Shown here one piece after another: positions 8,032 through 15,956 of a stretch of 64,000 nucleotides of DNA. Location of the stretch: the NCBI RefSeq assembly GCF_963665245.1, contig NZ_OY762269.1, positions 620,001 through 684,000 on the forward strand. Reading direction: 5' to 3'. Every line of letters starts with the position of its first letter. Positions within the stretch are counted from its first letter, which is position 1. This stretch comes from an uncultured Paludibaculum sp. (GTDB lineage Bacteria; Acidobacteriota; Terriglobia; Bryobacterales; Bryobacteraceae). The position numbers and the translations under genes are program-made. The notes beneath the pieces are model-generated. The model was not told the origin of the DNA, made no database searches, and saw only the letters and a program-made list of their open reading frames with translations.

Positions 8032-9217
8032 TGCGCTCCTCCATCCTGACACTCAGGATGCCACCATCCAGCTTCGCTTGCACGGGGGTGAGTGCGGCCA
8101 TGGAGGCGGGCAACCCGATGTGGCGCCGGATGGTGCCGATTTCGACGGTCAGTTCGTCGCCCTTCTTGAAGAGACCCACCTCGCCCTTTTCCGTGAATGG
8201 GACGCGGAGGTGGACCTGATAGTAGCCGTCGTGCTTGGTGAAATCGTAAGGCCGTTCGGTGCGGGTGACGGCGGCCGGGTCGGACTGATCGGCGTACAGG
8301 ACGCGTGCCAGGTCGGTGATTCTGGGCAGGCCCAGTACTTCGTGCGGGAACAAAGGCACCTGCGTGACGGGGACGGGGGCAAAGTAGGTTTCCACTTCCC
8401 CCAGGAAGTGCTGCTGAGAGGCGCGCCACTCCTGGAAGTAGGCATCCTGGACGGCTTCGGGGAGCACCCGATTCACGATCACCTGATCGACCGTGAGGCC
8501 ATGGAGAGAGAAGTAGACGAAAGCACGCTGTGTTTCGCGGATCACCATCTTCTCGACGTTGGTGACGAGGCGGACGCTGGTAATGGAGGGATCCTCCATC
8601 AGAGTGTCGATGCCTTCGATTTTGTTGAACAGCTCCTTGACGTTGGCGAAGTAGGAGTCGGGTGGTAGTTCGACTGGGGAGACGCGGTTGGCCAGGGGCC
8701 GGACGGCGCGCAGGATGCCGCGTTGCAGGGGGAAGATGTGCTTCATGTACCAGTCGAGCGTGGTGGGCATGGAGACGAAGCGGAGGCTCTCGGCGGTGGG
8801 GGCGCAGTCGAGCACAACTACGTCGTAGCGCGACTCGCGGCGGTACTGGTTGACGTACATCATGGCGCTGAGCTCTTCCATGCCCGGGAAGATCGCCATC
8901 TCTTCGGCCTCGACGTCGTTTAGGCCCGAGGTGCGCAGGACGCCGGTGATGTAGCCGGCGATCTCGGCCCAGTGGCGTTTGATCTCCTTCTGGATGTTGA
9001 CCTCGTGGATGGAGAGGTTGGGCAGGATCTCGAGGGGTTCCGAAGTTTTGGCCTGGAAGAGGCCGGATTCCATGTCGAATGCGTCGGCGAGGGAGTGGGC
9101 CGGGTCGACGCTCATGACGAGAGTGCGGTAGCCCAGTTCGGCCAGGCGGACGCCCGTGGCGGCAGCAACGCTGGTTTTGCCGACGCCGCCTTTTCCGCTG
9201 TAGAGAAGAATACGCAT
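8021..9217 (-). CDS. ArsA/GET3-family ATPase with C-terminal HSP20-like domain
   Basis: 398 residues. Deviant Walker A GKGGVGKT (8-15), switch region VDPAHSLADAFD, and a DCAPTAESLRF motif typical of the ArsA/TRC40 family. The last ~75 residues (KHDGYYQVHLRVPFTEKGEV through GGILSVRMEE) look like the ArsA-associated HSP20-like beta-sandwich. The Cys triad that binds arsenite in true ArsA is not evident, and no arsB, arsC or arsR lies nearby, so arsenite efflux is unlikely; a chaperone or targeting role for a metal or hydrophobic client is more probable (inference). First gene of a three-gene operon with the Cys-cluster miniprotein and the ATP-grasp enzyme. Confidence 0.88.
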   Translation of the reverse strand: MRILLYSGKGGVGKTSVAAATGVRLAELGYRTLVMSVDPAHSLADAFDMESGLFQAKTSEPLEILPNLSIHEVNIQKEIKRHWAEIAGYITGVLRTSGLNDVEAEEMAIFPGMEELSAMMYVNQYRRESRYDVVVLDCAPTAESLRFVSMPTTLDWYMKHIFPLQRGILRAVRPLANRVSPVELPPDSYFANVKELFNKIEGIDTLMEDPSITSVRLVTNVEKMVIRETQRAFVYFSLHGLTVDQVIVNRVLPEAVQDAYFQEWRASQQHFLGEVETYFAPVPVTQVPLFPHEVLGLPRITDLARVLYADQSDPAAVTRTERPYDFTKHDGYYQVHLRVPFTEKGEVGLFKKGDELTVEIGTIRRHIGLPASMAALTPVQAKLDGGILSVRMEERNDG

Positions 9218-9274
9218 CTGCCTCTATGATGCTCCTGGCGGGCTGGGGGGAGGGTTAGATTACCATGAACATTC

Positions 9275-10942
9275 ATGGAGCGTCGCCGGTGGTTCCAGCT
9301 CATGGCCGTACTTTCGGCCGCCCAAACCGCCCCTGCCCAGCAGCCCGAACGGCCGCCCGCACCGCAGTTTTCGCGGGACCAGGTGACGGCGGCGTTGCAT
9401 TTGCTGGGGCTCGAGTTTACAGAGGGCCAGATCGACGCGATGCTGCCAGGGCTGGGTCGTGCCGTGCGTGACTATGAGCGGCTGCGCAAGATCGATGTGC
9501 CGCTGGATACGGAGCCGGCGATTAGCTTCCATCCCGGATTGCCGGGCCGGCAGCCCAAGACTGGCGTGGCACGATTTGCCCCGCTGGTGAAAGCGGCGCC
9601 GGCGAAGAAGACATGGAAGTCGTTGGAGGATCTGGCGTTCGCTCCGGTGACCGAGTTGGCGGCGTTGGTGCGCGGACGATTGGTGACGTCCACGGAGTTG
9701 ACGCGGATGTACCTGGATCGACTGAAGCGGTTCGGGCCGAAGCTGCTGTGCGTCATCACACTGACGGAGGAGTTGGCTCTGGCGCAGGCCAAGGTGGCGG
9801 ATGCGGAGATCCGGGCCGGCCGGTATCGCGGCCCGTTGCACGGCATTCCGTACGGGTTGAAAGACCTGTTCGCCACAAAGGGGATTCGAACGACCTGGGG
9901 CGCCGAGCCGTTCCAGGATCAAGTGCCGGAGTATGACTGCACGGTGTATACGCGGCTGAAGAAGGCCGGCGCGGTGCTGATGGGGAAATTGTCGATGGGG
10001 GCGCTGGCGCAAGGCGGGTTGTGGTTTGGCGGGATGACGAAGACGCCGTGGAATCTGGAGTTGACGTCCAGCGGGTCGTCGTCGGGGTCGGCCGCGGCGA
10101 CGGGTGGCGGGCTGGTGGCCTTTGCCCTGGGTACGGAGACACGTGGGTCGATTGTCTCGCCGAGCATCCGCTGTGGAACGGTGGGGCTGCGACCGACGTA
10201 TGGCCGGGTGCCTCGTACCGGTGCGATGGGTTTGAGCTGGACGATGGACAAAGTGGGGCCCATCTGCCGGTCGGTTGAGGATTGCGCGCTGGTCCTGAAT
10301 TCGATTTATGGACCGGACGGCCACGATCGTACGGTGACCGCCGCGCCGTTCCATTGGGAGCCGCGCCTGCCGTTGGGCAAGCTGCGCATCGGCATCGCGC
10401 AGAAGTCGTTCGACCAGATGGCGGCCGGCGAGTCGAAGGACGTGTATGTGAAGGCGATTGAGGACTTGAAGAAGGCCGGGGTGAAGATGACTCCGGTGGA
10501 GGTGCCGGATTCCATGGCTGGGGCGCTGGGGCTTATTCTGACGGCGGAAGCGGCGACGGCCTTTGACGACATTACGCGAGACGGACGGGTGGGCCAGTTG
10601 AAGGGGCAGGCTCCGGGCGACTGGCCGAACACATTCCGGACGGCACGGCTGATTCCGGCGGTGGAGTATTTGAGGGCGCAGCGGGCAAGGACGCTGCTGA
10701 TGGAGCAGATGGAGAAGTTCTTCGCCGATTGGGATGTGGTGGTGTGCCCACCGTTCTCGAGCCTGGGGTCGACGAACCTGACCGGGCATCCACAGGTGGT
10801 GGTGCCGTGCGGCTTCGTGAAGGGCATGCCGCAAGGGTTGAGCTTCCTGGGCCGATTGTGGGAAGAAGGGGCTCCGTTGCGTGTGGCACTGGCGTATGAG
10901 CAAGCCACGAAATGGCACCTGCAGAGGCCTCCGCTGGCGTAG
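9275..10942 (+). CDS. Exported amidase (amidase signature family)
   Basis: 555 residues. The leader MERRRWFQLMAVLSAAQTAP is Tat-like. An N-terminal region of ~110 residues precedes the amidase-signature domain with its Ser-cisSer-Lys triad: Lys in HGIPYGLKDLF, cis-Ser in TSSGSSSGSAAA, and the nucleophile in GTETRGSIVSPS, where the usual GGSI is RGSI. The enzyme hydrolyses a C-N amide bond; the export signal separates it from GatA, which it resembles in the core. It may act on peptides or on amides in the envelope. It lies 15 nt before the GT2-methyltransferase gene, so co-transcription is likely. Specific substrate unknown. Confidence 0.85.
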   Translation: MERRRWFQLMAVLSAAQTAPAQQPERPPAPQFSRDQVTAALHLLGLEFTEGQIDAMLPGLGRAVRDYERLRKIDVPLDTEPAISFHPGLPGRQPKTGVARFAPLVKAAPAKKTWKSLEDLAFAPVTELAALVRGRLVTSTELTRMYLDRLKRFGPKLLCVITLTEELALAQAKVADAEIRAGRYRGPLHGIPYGLKDLFATKGIRTTWGAEPFQDQVPEYDCTVYTRLKKAGAVLMGKLSMGALAQGGLWFGGMTKTPWNLELTSSGSSSGSAAATGGGLVAFALGTETRGSIVSPSIRCGTVGLRPTYGRVPRTGAMGLSWTMDKVGPICRSVEDCALVLNSIYGPDGHDRTVTAAPFHWEPRLPLGKLRIGIAQKSFDQMAAGESKDVYVKAIEDLKKAGVKMTPVEVPDSMAGALGLILTAEAATAFDDITRDGRVGQLKGQAPGDWPNTFRTARLIPAVEYLRAQRARTLLMEQMEKFFADWDVVVCPPFSSLGSTNLTGHPQVVVPCGFVKGMPQGLSFLGRLWEEGAPLRVALAYEQATKWHLQRPPLA

Positions 10943-10957
10943 CCCCCCTGAAGAATA

Positions 10958-12370
10958 ATGCCAACTCTATCTATCATCGTTCCCGTTTACAACGAGGAGG
11001 AGTTTCTGGGCGCTCTGCTCGAGCGGGTTCTGGCGGCGCCTTTGCCGGCGGCCATGGAGCGGGACATCGTTGTGGTGGACGACGGTTCGGACGACGGTTC
11101 GTGGGAGATTGCCCAGCGGATTGCGAAGGACCATCCGGAGCGTGTGCGCGTATTTCGCCACGCAGTGAATCGAGGCAAGGGCGCGGCGGTACGCACGGGT
11201 CTGGAACACGTCAAAGGCGACTACACCGTGATCCAGGATGCGGATCTGGAATACGATCCACGCGAGTTCCCAAAACTGCTGGGGCCGTTGCTCAGTGGGA
11301 AGGCGGACGTGGTCTATGGGACGCGTTTCGCGGTGGGGACCGAGCGCAGGGTGCTGTACTTCTGGCATTCTCTGGCGAACTGGTTTCTGACGAACGCCGT
11401 GAACCTGATCAGCGACCTCAATCTGACCGATGTGTGGACGTGCTACAAGGTCTTCCGGACTTCGTTGATCCGTAGCATCCCGCTGCGCAGTGATGGATTC
11501 GGGTTCGAACCCGAGGTGACCATTAAACTGTCGCAGCGGCAGGTGCACATCTACGAGACGCCCATCAGCTATCACGGACGGACGTACGAAGAGGGCAAGA
11601 AGATTGGCAAGGGCGACGCGCTGCTGGCACTGTTGACCGTGATGCGGTTTGCGTTTCTGCGGGACATCTACAAAGAGTCCGGACCTGAGATTCTCGATAC
11701 ACTTTCCGGCGCCAATCGCTTCAACCGATGGATGGCCGATACGATCAGGCCGTATGTGGGGCAGCGTGTGCTGGAGATTGGGGCGGGGATCGGGAATCTC
11801 TCGCGATGCCTGGCTCCGAGACGTGAGCTGTACATGGCTTCCGACATCGACGAGGAGCATCTGGCCCGGCTGCGATCAAGGCTGTCGCACCGGCCGAACT
11901 TTCGCGCGGTGACCTGCAATCTGAGCCATCCGCCCGATTTCGACGAACTCGAAGACCAGGTGGATACAGTTGTGTGCCTGAACGTGCTGGAGCACGTGGA
12001 GGACGACCGCACCGGACTGCTGAACATGCGGCGGGCGCTGCGGCCGGGTGGGCGCGCCATCGTCCTGGTGCCCGAGGGGATGTCGGTCTATGGTGAGTTG
12101 GACCGCGTATTGGGCCACTGCCGCCGCTACTCGGAAGCCGAGCTTCGAGAGAAAGTTCTGGCCGCCGGATTTGAGGTCGAGAAACTCTTCGGGTTCAACC
12201 GGCCGACGCGGCCGGGCTGGTGGTTCAACGGGCGGATCCTGCGCAGGCGCAGCTTTTCGCGGTTCCAACTGACGGTATTCGACCGCCTGGTGTGGCTGTG
12301 GAAGCGCATCGACGGCTGGCTGCCCTGGGCGCCAACTTCGTTGATCGTGATTGCGCGGAAGCCCGAGTAG
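10958..12370 (+). CDS. GT2 glycosyltransferase fused to SAM methyltransferase
   Basis: 470 residues, two enzymes in one chain. Residues 1-~235 are a DPM1-like family 2 glycosyltransferase (SIIVPVYNEEEFL, VVVDDGSDDGS, VIQDADLEYDP), the kind that loads mannose or glucose on polyprenyl phosphate. Residues ~250-470 are a class I methyltransferase (RVLEIGAGIGNLSRCL, VVCLNVLEHVEDD, ALRPGGRAIVLVP). A short linker (SGANRFNRWMADTIRPY) joins them. No transmembrane segment is evident. The likely role is making a lipid-linked sugar and methylating a related glycan or acceptor; the product is not known. The frame is continuous, so this is not an annotation merge. Confidence 0.88.
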   Translation: MPTLSIIVPVYNEEEFLGALLERVLAAPLPAAMERDIVVVDDGSDDGSWEIAQRIAKDHPERVRVFRHAVNRGKGAAVRTGLEHVKGDYTVIQDADLEYDPREFPKLLGPLLSGKADVVYGTRFAVGTERRVLYFWHSLANWFLTNAVNLISDLNLTDVWTCYKVFRTSLIRSIPLRSDGFGFEPEVTIKLSQRQVHIYETPISYHGRTYEEGKKIGKGDALLALLTVMRFAFLRDIYKESGPEILDTLSGANRFNRWMADTIRPYVGQRVLEIGAGIGNLSRCLAPRRELYMASDIDEEHLARLRSRLSHRPNFRAVTCNLSHPPDFDELEDQVDTVVCLNVLEHVEDDRTGLLNMRRALRPGGRAIVLVPEGMSVYGELDRVLGHCRRYSEAELREKVLAAGFEVEKLFGFNRPTRPGWWFNGRILRRRSFSRFQLTVFDRLVWLWKRIDGWLPWAPTSLIVIARKPE

Positions 12371-12385
12371 AGCTCCGGCCGGCGG

Positions 12386-13510
12386 CTACATCAAGTAGTC
12401 TTTGAGTTTCTCGAGGATGCTCTTCTCCTCGGGTTCGTTCTCGACCGGCAGCGTGTCGCGGAGCTGTTCGAGCAGTTTCCGCTGCTCCCGTGTGATCTTG
12501 CGCGGAGTGCGGACCTCGACGTGCACGATGAGGTCGCCGCGGCCGCCGCCGTTCACAAACGGCACCCCTTTGCCACGCAGGCGCAAGGTTTCGCCACTCT
12601 GGACGCCTTCGGGGACCTTCATGCTTTCCAGCCCCTCGAAAGTGAGTACGTGGATTTCGGTGCCGAGCGCGGCCTGGGCCACGTTCACCGGGACGGTGCA
12701 ATGCAGGTCGTACTCCTTGCGCTCGAAGACAGGGTGGGCCGTAACCGTGAGGAAGACGTAGAGGTCGCCGGATGGGCCGCCATTGGCGCCGGGCTGGCCC
12801 TCGCCGCTGACGCGCATCTTCATGCCGGTGTCGACGCCGGCCGGGATCTTCACCTTCAGTTTCTTCGAGGTCTGGAGGTAAGCTTCGCCCTTGCACTTGC
12901 GGCATGGGCGGCGCAGGATCTTGCCGGAGCCTCCGCACTGACCGCAGCCCTTGCGGATGGAAAGGAAGCCCTGCTGATAGAACACCTCGCCGCGGCCGCG
13001 GCAGACGCTGCAGGTGGTCCAGCCGTCTTCGCTCTCGGCGCCTGTGCCCTTGCAGGACTGGCACGCCTCGAGACGCGGCACCTGGATTTCCGCTTCCAGC
13101 CCGCGGATGGAGTCCTCGAAAGAGATTTCTAGGTCGTAGCGCACGTCATCGCCGCGCTGCGCGCGATTGCGGCGCCTTCCGCCGCCTCCGCCGAAGAGGT
13201 CGCCAAAGCCGAAGAAATCGCCGAAGATGTCGGCGAAATCGGAGAACGCGTCGGGATTGAAGCCCTGCTGGCCCGCGCCGCTGACGCCCTGATGTCCGTA
13301 GGTGTCGTAGGTCCGCTTCTTTTCGGGGTCGCTGAGGACGCTGTAGGCCTCGGCGGCCTCCTTGAACCTCTCCTCAGCCTCGCCGTTACCCGGATTGCGA
13401 TCGGGGTGGTACTTCAGCGCGAGTTTCCGATAGGCGCTCTTCAGCTCCTGATCGTTGGCATTCCGCTCGATGCCGAGCACCTCGTAGTAATCGCGCTTGC
13501 TCACGTTCAA
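12386..13510 (-). CDS. dnaJ: Chaperone DnaJ
   Basis: 374 residues. J domain at the N-terminus with HPD in ALKYHPDRNPG, a Gly/Phe-rich stretch (FGDFFGFGDLFGGGGG), four zinc-finger CxxCxG repeats (CQSCKGTG, CSVCRGRG, CGQCGGSG, and CRKCKGEA with the last Gly lost), then the client-binding C-terminal domains. It stimulates DnaK ATPase and delivers unfolded proteins. The best start is TTG at 13510, whose TTGA overlaps the grpE stop; a GTG six bases later is the alternative. Last gene of hrcA-grpE-dnaJ; dnaK is not in the window. It converges on the GT2-methyltransferase gene with a 15-nt gap. Confidence 0.97.
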   Translation of the reverse strand: MNVSKRDYYEVLGIERNANDQELKSAYRKLALKYHPDRNPGNGEAEERFKEAAEAYSVLSDPEKKRTYDTYGHQGVSGAGQQGFNPDAFSDFADIFGDFFGFGDLFGGGGGRRRNRAQRGDDVRYDLEISFEDSIRGLEAEIQVPRLEACQSCKGTGAESEDGWTTCSVCRGRGEVFYQQGFLSIRKGCGQCGGSGKILRRPCRKCKGEAYLQTSKKLKVKIPAGVDTGMKMRVSGEGQPGANGGPSGDLYVFLTVTAHPVFERKEYDLHCTVPVNVAQAALGTEIHVLTFEGLESMKVPEGVQSGETLRLRGKGVPFVNGGGRGDLIVHVEVRTPRKITREQRKLLEQLRDTLPVENEPEEKSILEKLKDYLM

Positions 13511-14049
13511 CCCTTCACCGCGACTTTCACCATGGCCGCGCGCAGCAGGCGGCTCTTGAAGACGTATCCACGCTGGTATTCGGCGACCACCGTGTCGACC
13601 TCGACATCGGGCGATTCGCAGCGGTCGATGGCGAAGTGGATATTGGGATCGAACGGCTTGCCTTCCGACTCGATGGGTTCGAGCCCTAGTTTGCGCATGG
13701 CCTCGGACATCCTCTGATAGATGAGGGCCATGCCGCGGGCGTATTCCGAATCGGCGACTTCCGTTTTCAATGCGCGTTCGAAATCATCGAGGATCGGCAG
13801 CAGCGCCTTGAGGGCGTCGTAGGAACCATATTCGATGGCTTCGGCCTTTTCGCGCTCAGTCCGCTTGCGAAAGTTGTCGAATTCCGCCGCCATGCGCAGC
13901 AGGCGGCTGTTCAATTCGGCTTTCTCTTTCTCCAACTGGTCTCGTTGTGAGGCCAATGCCTCGAGTTGCGCGGAGGCGTCACTCAGGGCTGCCACATCCT
14001 CGCCTTCGAGCGTGGGCAGAGCCTCGGCGTTCGTCGTGTCTTTCTCCAT
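13507..14049 (-). CDS. grpE: Nucleotide exchange factor GrpE
   Basis: 180 residues. A long N-terminal coiled-coil (about 25-75) ends in RLLRMAAEFDNFRKRTEREK, the GrpE signature region, followed by the beta-domain with ALIYQRMSEAMRKLGLEPI and FDPNIHFAI, ending in the conserved VVAEYQRGYVFKSRLLRAAMV (quoted here as its 21-residue span, key residues Y-x-x-G-Y and R-x-A-x-V). It exchanges ADP on DnaK. ATG at 14049 has a GGAAG ribosome-binding site. Its stop overlaps the dnaJ start; hrcA ends 39 nt upstream. Confidence 0.97.
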   Translation of the reverse strand: MEKDTTNAEALPTLEGEDVAALSDASAQLEALASQRDQLEKEKAELNSRLLRMAAEFDNFRKRTEREKAEAIEYGSYDALKALLPILDDFERALKTEVADSEYARGMALIYQRMSEAMRKLGLEPIESEGKPFDPNIHFAIDRCESPDVEVDTVVAEYQRGYVFKSRLLRAAMVKVAVKG

Positions 14050-14088
14050 CTTTATCTTCCAAGTTTCAGGGTAACAGGGGTCTAACGT

Positions 14089-15111
14089 CTATTGTGGCAG
14101 AGTTTTCAAGACCAGCCCAACGTGCGTAACGGCGGCCAGCACGCGGGGGTAATTCATCCGCATGGGACCCAGGACCGCCATCTTGGTTTGGAGGCCCCCG
14201 GGCATCTCCACGGTAATTCCTATCAACGAGAAGTCGCGCATGGCGGGGTGGGCGTCACCCAGGCCGATCTGGACCTGAATTCCGGCCGTGCTGTCGGCGA
14301 GGAACTGGTCGAGGAGTTCCATCAGGCGCTTCTTCTCCTCAAGGGCACGGAAGAGATCGCGGAGGCGTTCCTTGGTCAGGTGCAGGTCGATGCCGACCAG
14401 GTTGGAGGCACCTTCGAGGTAGATCTGCGGCACCATTCCGATCTCGAGCAAGCCCTGCGAGTAGAGGACAGTGAGTTTCCGCAGCAGGGAGTCGTAAGCG
14501 GCACGTTCCTCCAGCAGCCGGCGTCCCAGTTCCCGGCGAATGTCCTGCAGGCTCCAGCCGCCGAACTCCTGGTTGACGTAGTTGCGGATGGAGATGAGCT
14601 CCTCGGGCGAAACCGGTTCCGTCAAGTGAGCCACCTGATTGCGGACGAAGCCATCGCTGGTGACGACGACCATCAGGACGCGAAGTTCCGACAACGGCAC
14701 GAGTTCCAGGTGATCGAGGGATTGGGCGATGGCTGGGATGGCCGCGACGATGCCTACGTTGCGGGTGAGCTCGGTGAGCAGGTGGGAGCTGTGTTCGGCC
14801 CGTTCTTCCAGACTGTTGCGCTGGACGAGTTCCTCGCGCAGACGGTCGAGGTTGGCGCCGGGGACTCGGGAGGCGGCGATGCCCTGGGCGAAGTGTTTGA
14901 ATGCCTTGGGGGTAGGCACGCGGCCGGCGGAGGTGTGGGGCTGGTCGAGGTAGCCCAGATCCGCCAGATCGGCCATGATGTTGCGGATAGTGGCAGGGCT
15001 CAGGTTGTCCTTGCGCAGTCGGGCGATGCTGCGCGAAGCCACAGGCTCTCCGGTCTCGATGTACATCTGCACGATGGAGTGCAGCACTTCGATGGTTCGA
15101 GGAGACAACAT
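14089..15111 (-). CDS. hrcA: Heat-inducible transcription repressor HrcA
   Basis: 340 residues. An N-terminal winged helix (SPRTIEVLHSIVQMYIETGE, RSIARLRKDNLSPATIRNIM) with the conserved HTSAGRVPTPKAF wing, then the GAF-like dimerisation domain. HrcA binds CIRCE inverted repeats to repress groE/dnaK operons and is stabilised by GroEL. It leads the grpE-dnaJ operon. A TATAAT (15131-15126 on this strand) lies 14 nt before the ATG, but no CIRCE (TTAGCACTC-N9-GAGTGCTAA) is visible in the 100 nt upstream, so autoregulation through a nearby canonical site is not supported. Confidence 0.96.
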   Translation of the reverse strand: MLSPRTIEVLHSIVQMYIETGEPVASRSIARLRKDNLSPATIRNIMADLADLGYLDQPHTSAGRVPTPKAFKHFAQGIAASRVPGANLDRLREELVQRNSLEERAEHSSHLLTELTRNVGIVAAIPAIAQSLDHLELVPLSELRVLMVVVTSDGFVRNQVAHLTEPVSPEELISIRNYVNQEFGGWSLQDIRRELGRRLLEERAAYDSLLRKLTVLYSQGLLEIGMVPQIYLEGASNLVGIDLHLTKERLRDLFRALEEKKRLMELLDQFLADSTAGIQVQIGLGDAHPAMRDFSLIGITVEMPGGLQTKMAVLGPMRMNYPRVLAAVTHVGLVLKTLPQ

Positions 15112-15207
15112 ACCCCTATCACCAGATTATAATCACGACTGTGTTAACGCTACGTGCTTTTGCGGCGGGCGTCGCTCCGGCGGTGATTCCACCGGTTCCG
15201 GCAGATC

Positions 15208-15606
15208 CTAAGCCCGCGCCACGGCCGTCTGCCTGAACATAGCTTCGGTTTCCGGTTTGAGGAGGACCCAAAAGCCATAGAGCGAAATGGCGGTGCCCAA
15301 GGGGAAGTAGAGCAGGTTGATGGCTGCCAGGATCAGCCCAAGGATCCGGGCCCAGGGCCGTACGTAGTAGAGACCAAACCCGAGGACCAGGCAAGGTAGC
15401 GACATTACCAGGATCAGGCCGATGAGGATGGTGGCGCCCAATTGGATGACGTCGACCGGAATGGTGCTTGCCTCCCGGATGACATCGGCCAGAAGCAGGT
15501 GCAGGAACGAAGCGCCAGCAAATGTGAACAGGGCCGCGAACACTCCGATGGCACCTAGTACGATGTTGAACCACGCGAGTATTCTGACGTGTGTTGCTAG
15601 CGGCAC
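15208..15606 (-). CDS. Small four-helix membrane protein, unknown function
   Basis: 132 residues starting at GTG 15606 with a GGAGG ribosome-binding site seven bases upstream. Four hydrophobic segments are visible: ILAWFNIVLGAIGVFAALF, IQLGATILIGLILVMSLPCL, LGFGLYYVRPWARILGLILA and INLLYFPLGTAISLYGFWVL. The pattern YxxRPWARxLG recurs in small uncharacterised membrane proteins of many bacteria. It ends about 96 nt upstream of hrcA on the same strand. No enzymatic motif. Confidence 0.75.
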   Translation of the reverse strand: MPLATHVRILAWFNIVLGAIGVFAALFTFAGASFLHLLLADVIREASTIPVDVIQLGATILIGLILVMSLPCLVLGFGLYYVRPWARILGLILAAINLLYFPLGTAISLYGFWVLLKPETEAMFRQTAVARA

Positions 15607-15956
15607 CGGGCATCCTCCTCGGACCTACATAGTCCATCTTACGACCATGAGGGGTAGGTGGTTCCCCGAATGTATGCCCTATATTCGGCAGATAAAAGTA
15701 TCAGCGGCCTGAGCCTGTCTTTGGAACGGAATGCGAAGAAAGAACGAAGACTGGTGAGTGTCGACAAGTCCTTATCCTCTACGGACAATTCTGAAAGAAC
15801 AGAATGACAGGCTTTGATGTAAAATGTTGAGGTTGCGAGCGATAGTGGAGTCGTCCAGACCTTGCCGTCAGTGGGTGCCGCGCCTGTTTCGCCAGCACCG
15901 CAGTAGAAGGAAGCATCGCAACTCAGCGCACGGATGACGGGAGTGGGCGCAAACCT
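15607..15956. other. 350-nt divergent intergenic region
   Basis: Lies between the minus-strand membrane protein and the plus-strand glycosyltransferase. It holds a perfect small inverted repeat, ATTCTG (15788-15793) / CAGAAT (15800-15805) with a 6-nt spacer, and a TAAAAT box at 15820-15825 without a convincing -35. No open frame of protein character and no riboswitch or RNA-gene pattern that I recognise. The glycosyltransferase ATG at 15957 has no good ribosome-binding site. Confidence 0.4.

Noticed and set aside
9260..10918. 552-residue open frame antisense to the amidase
   Set aside because: Shadow of high-GC codon bias: Arg/His/Gln/Pro-rich with no family motif, while the plus-strand amidase has full catalytic motifs.
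11500..11513. CGGGTTCGAACCCG palindrome, tRNA-like or operator-like
   Set aside because: Within the GT2 domain coding sequence; no cloverleaf around it.
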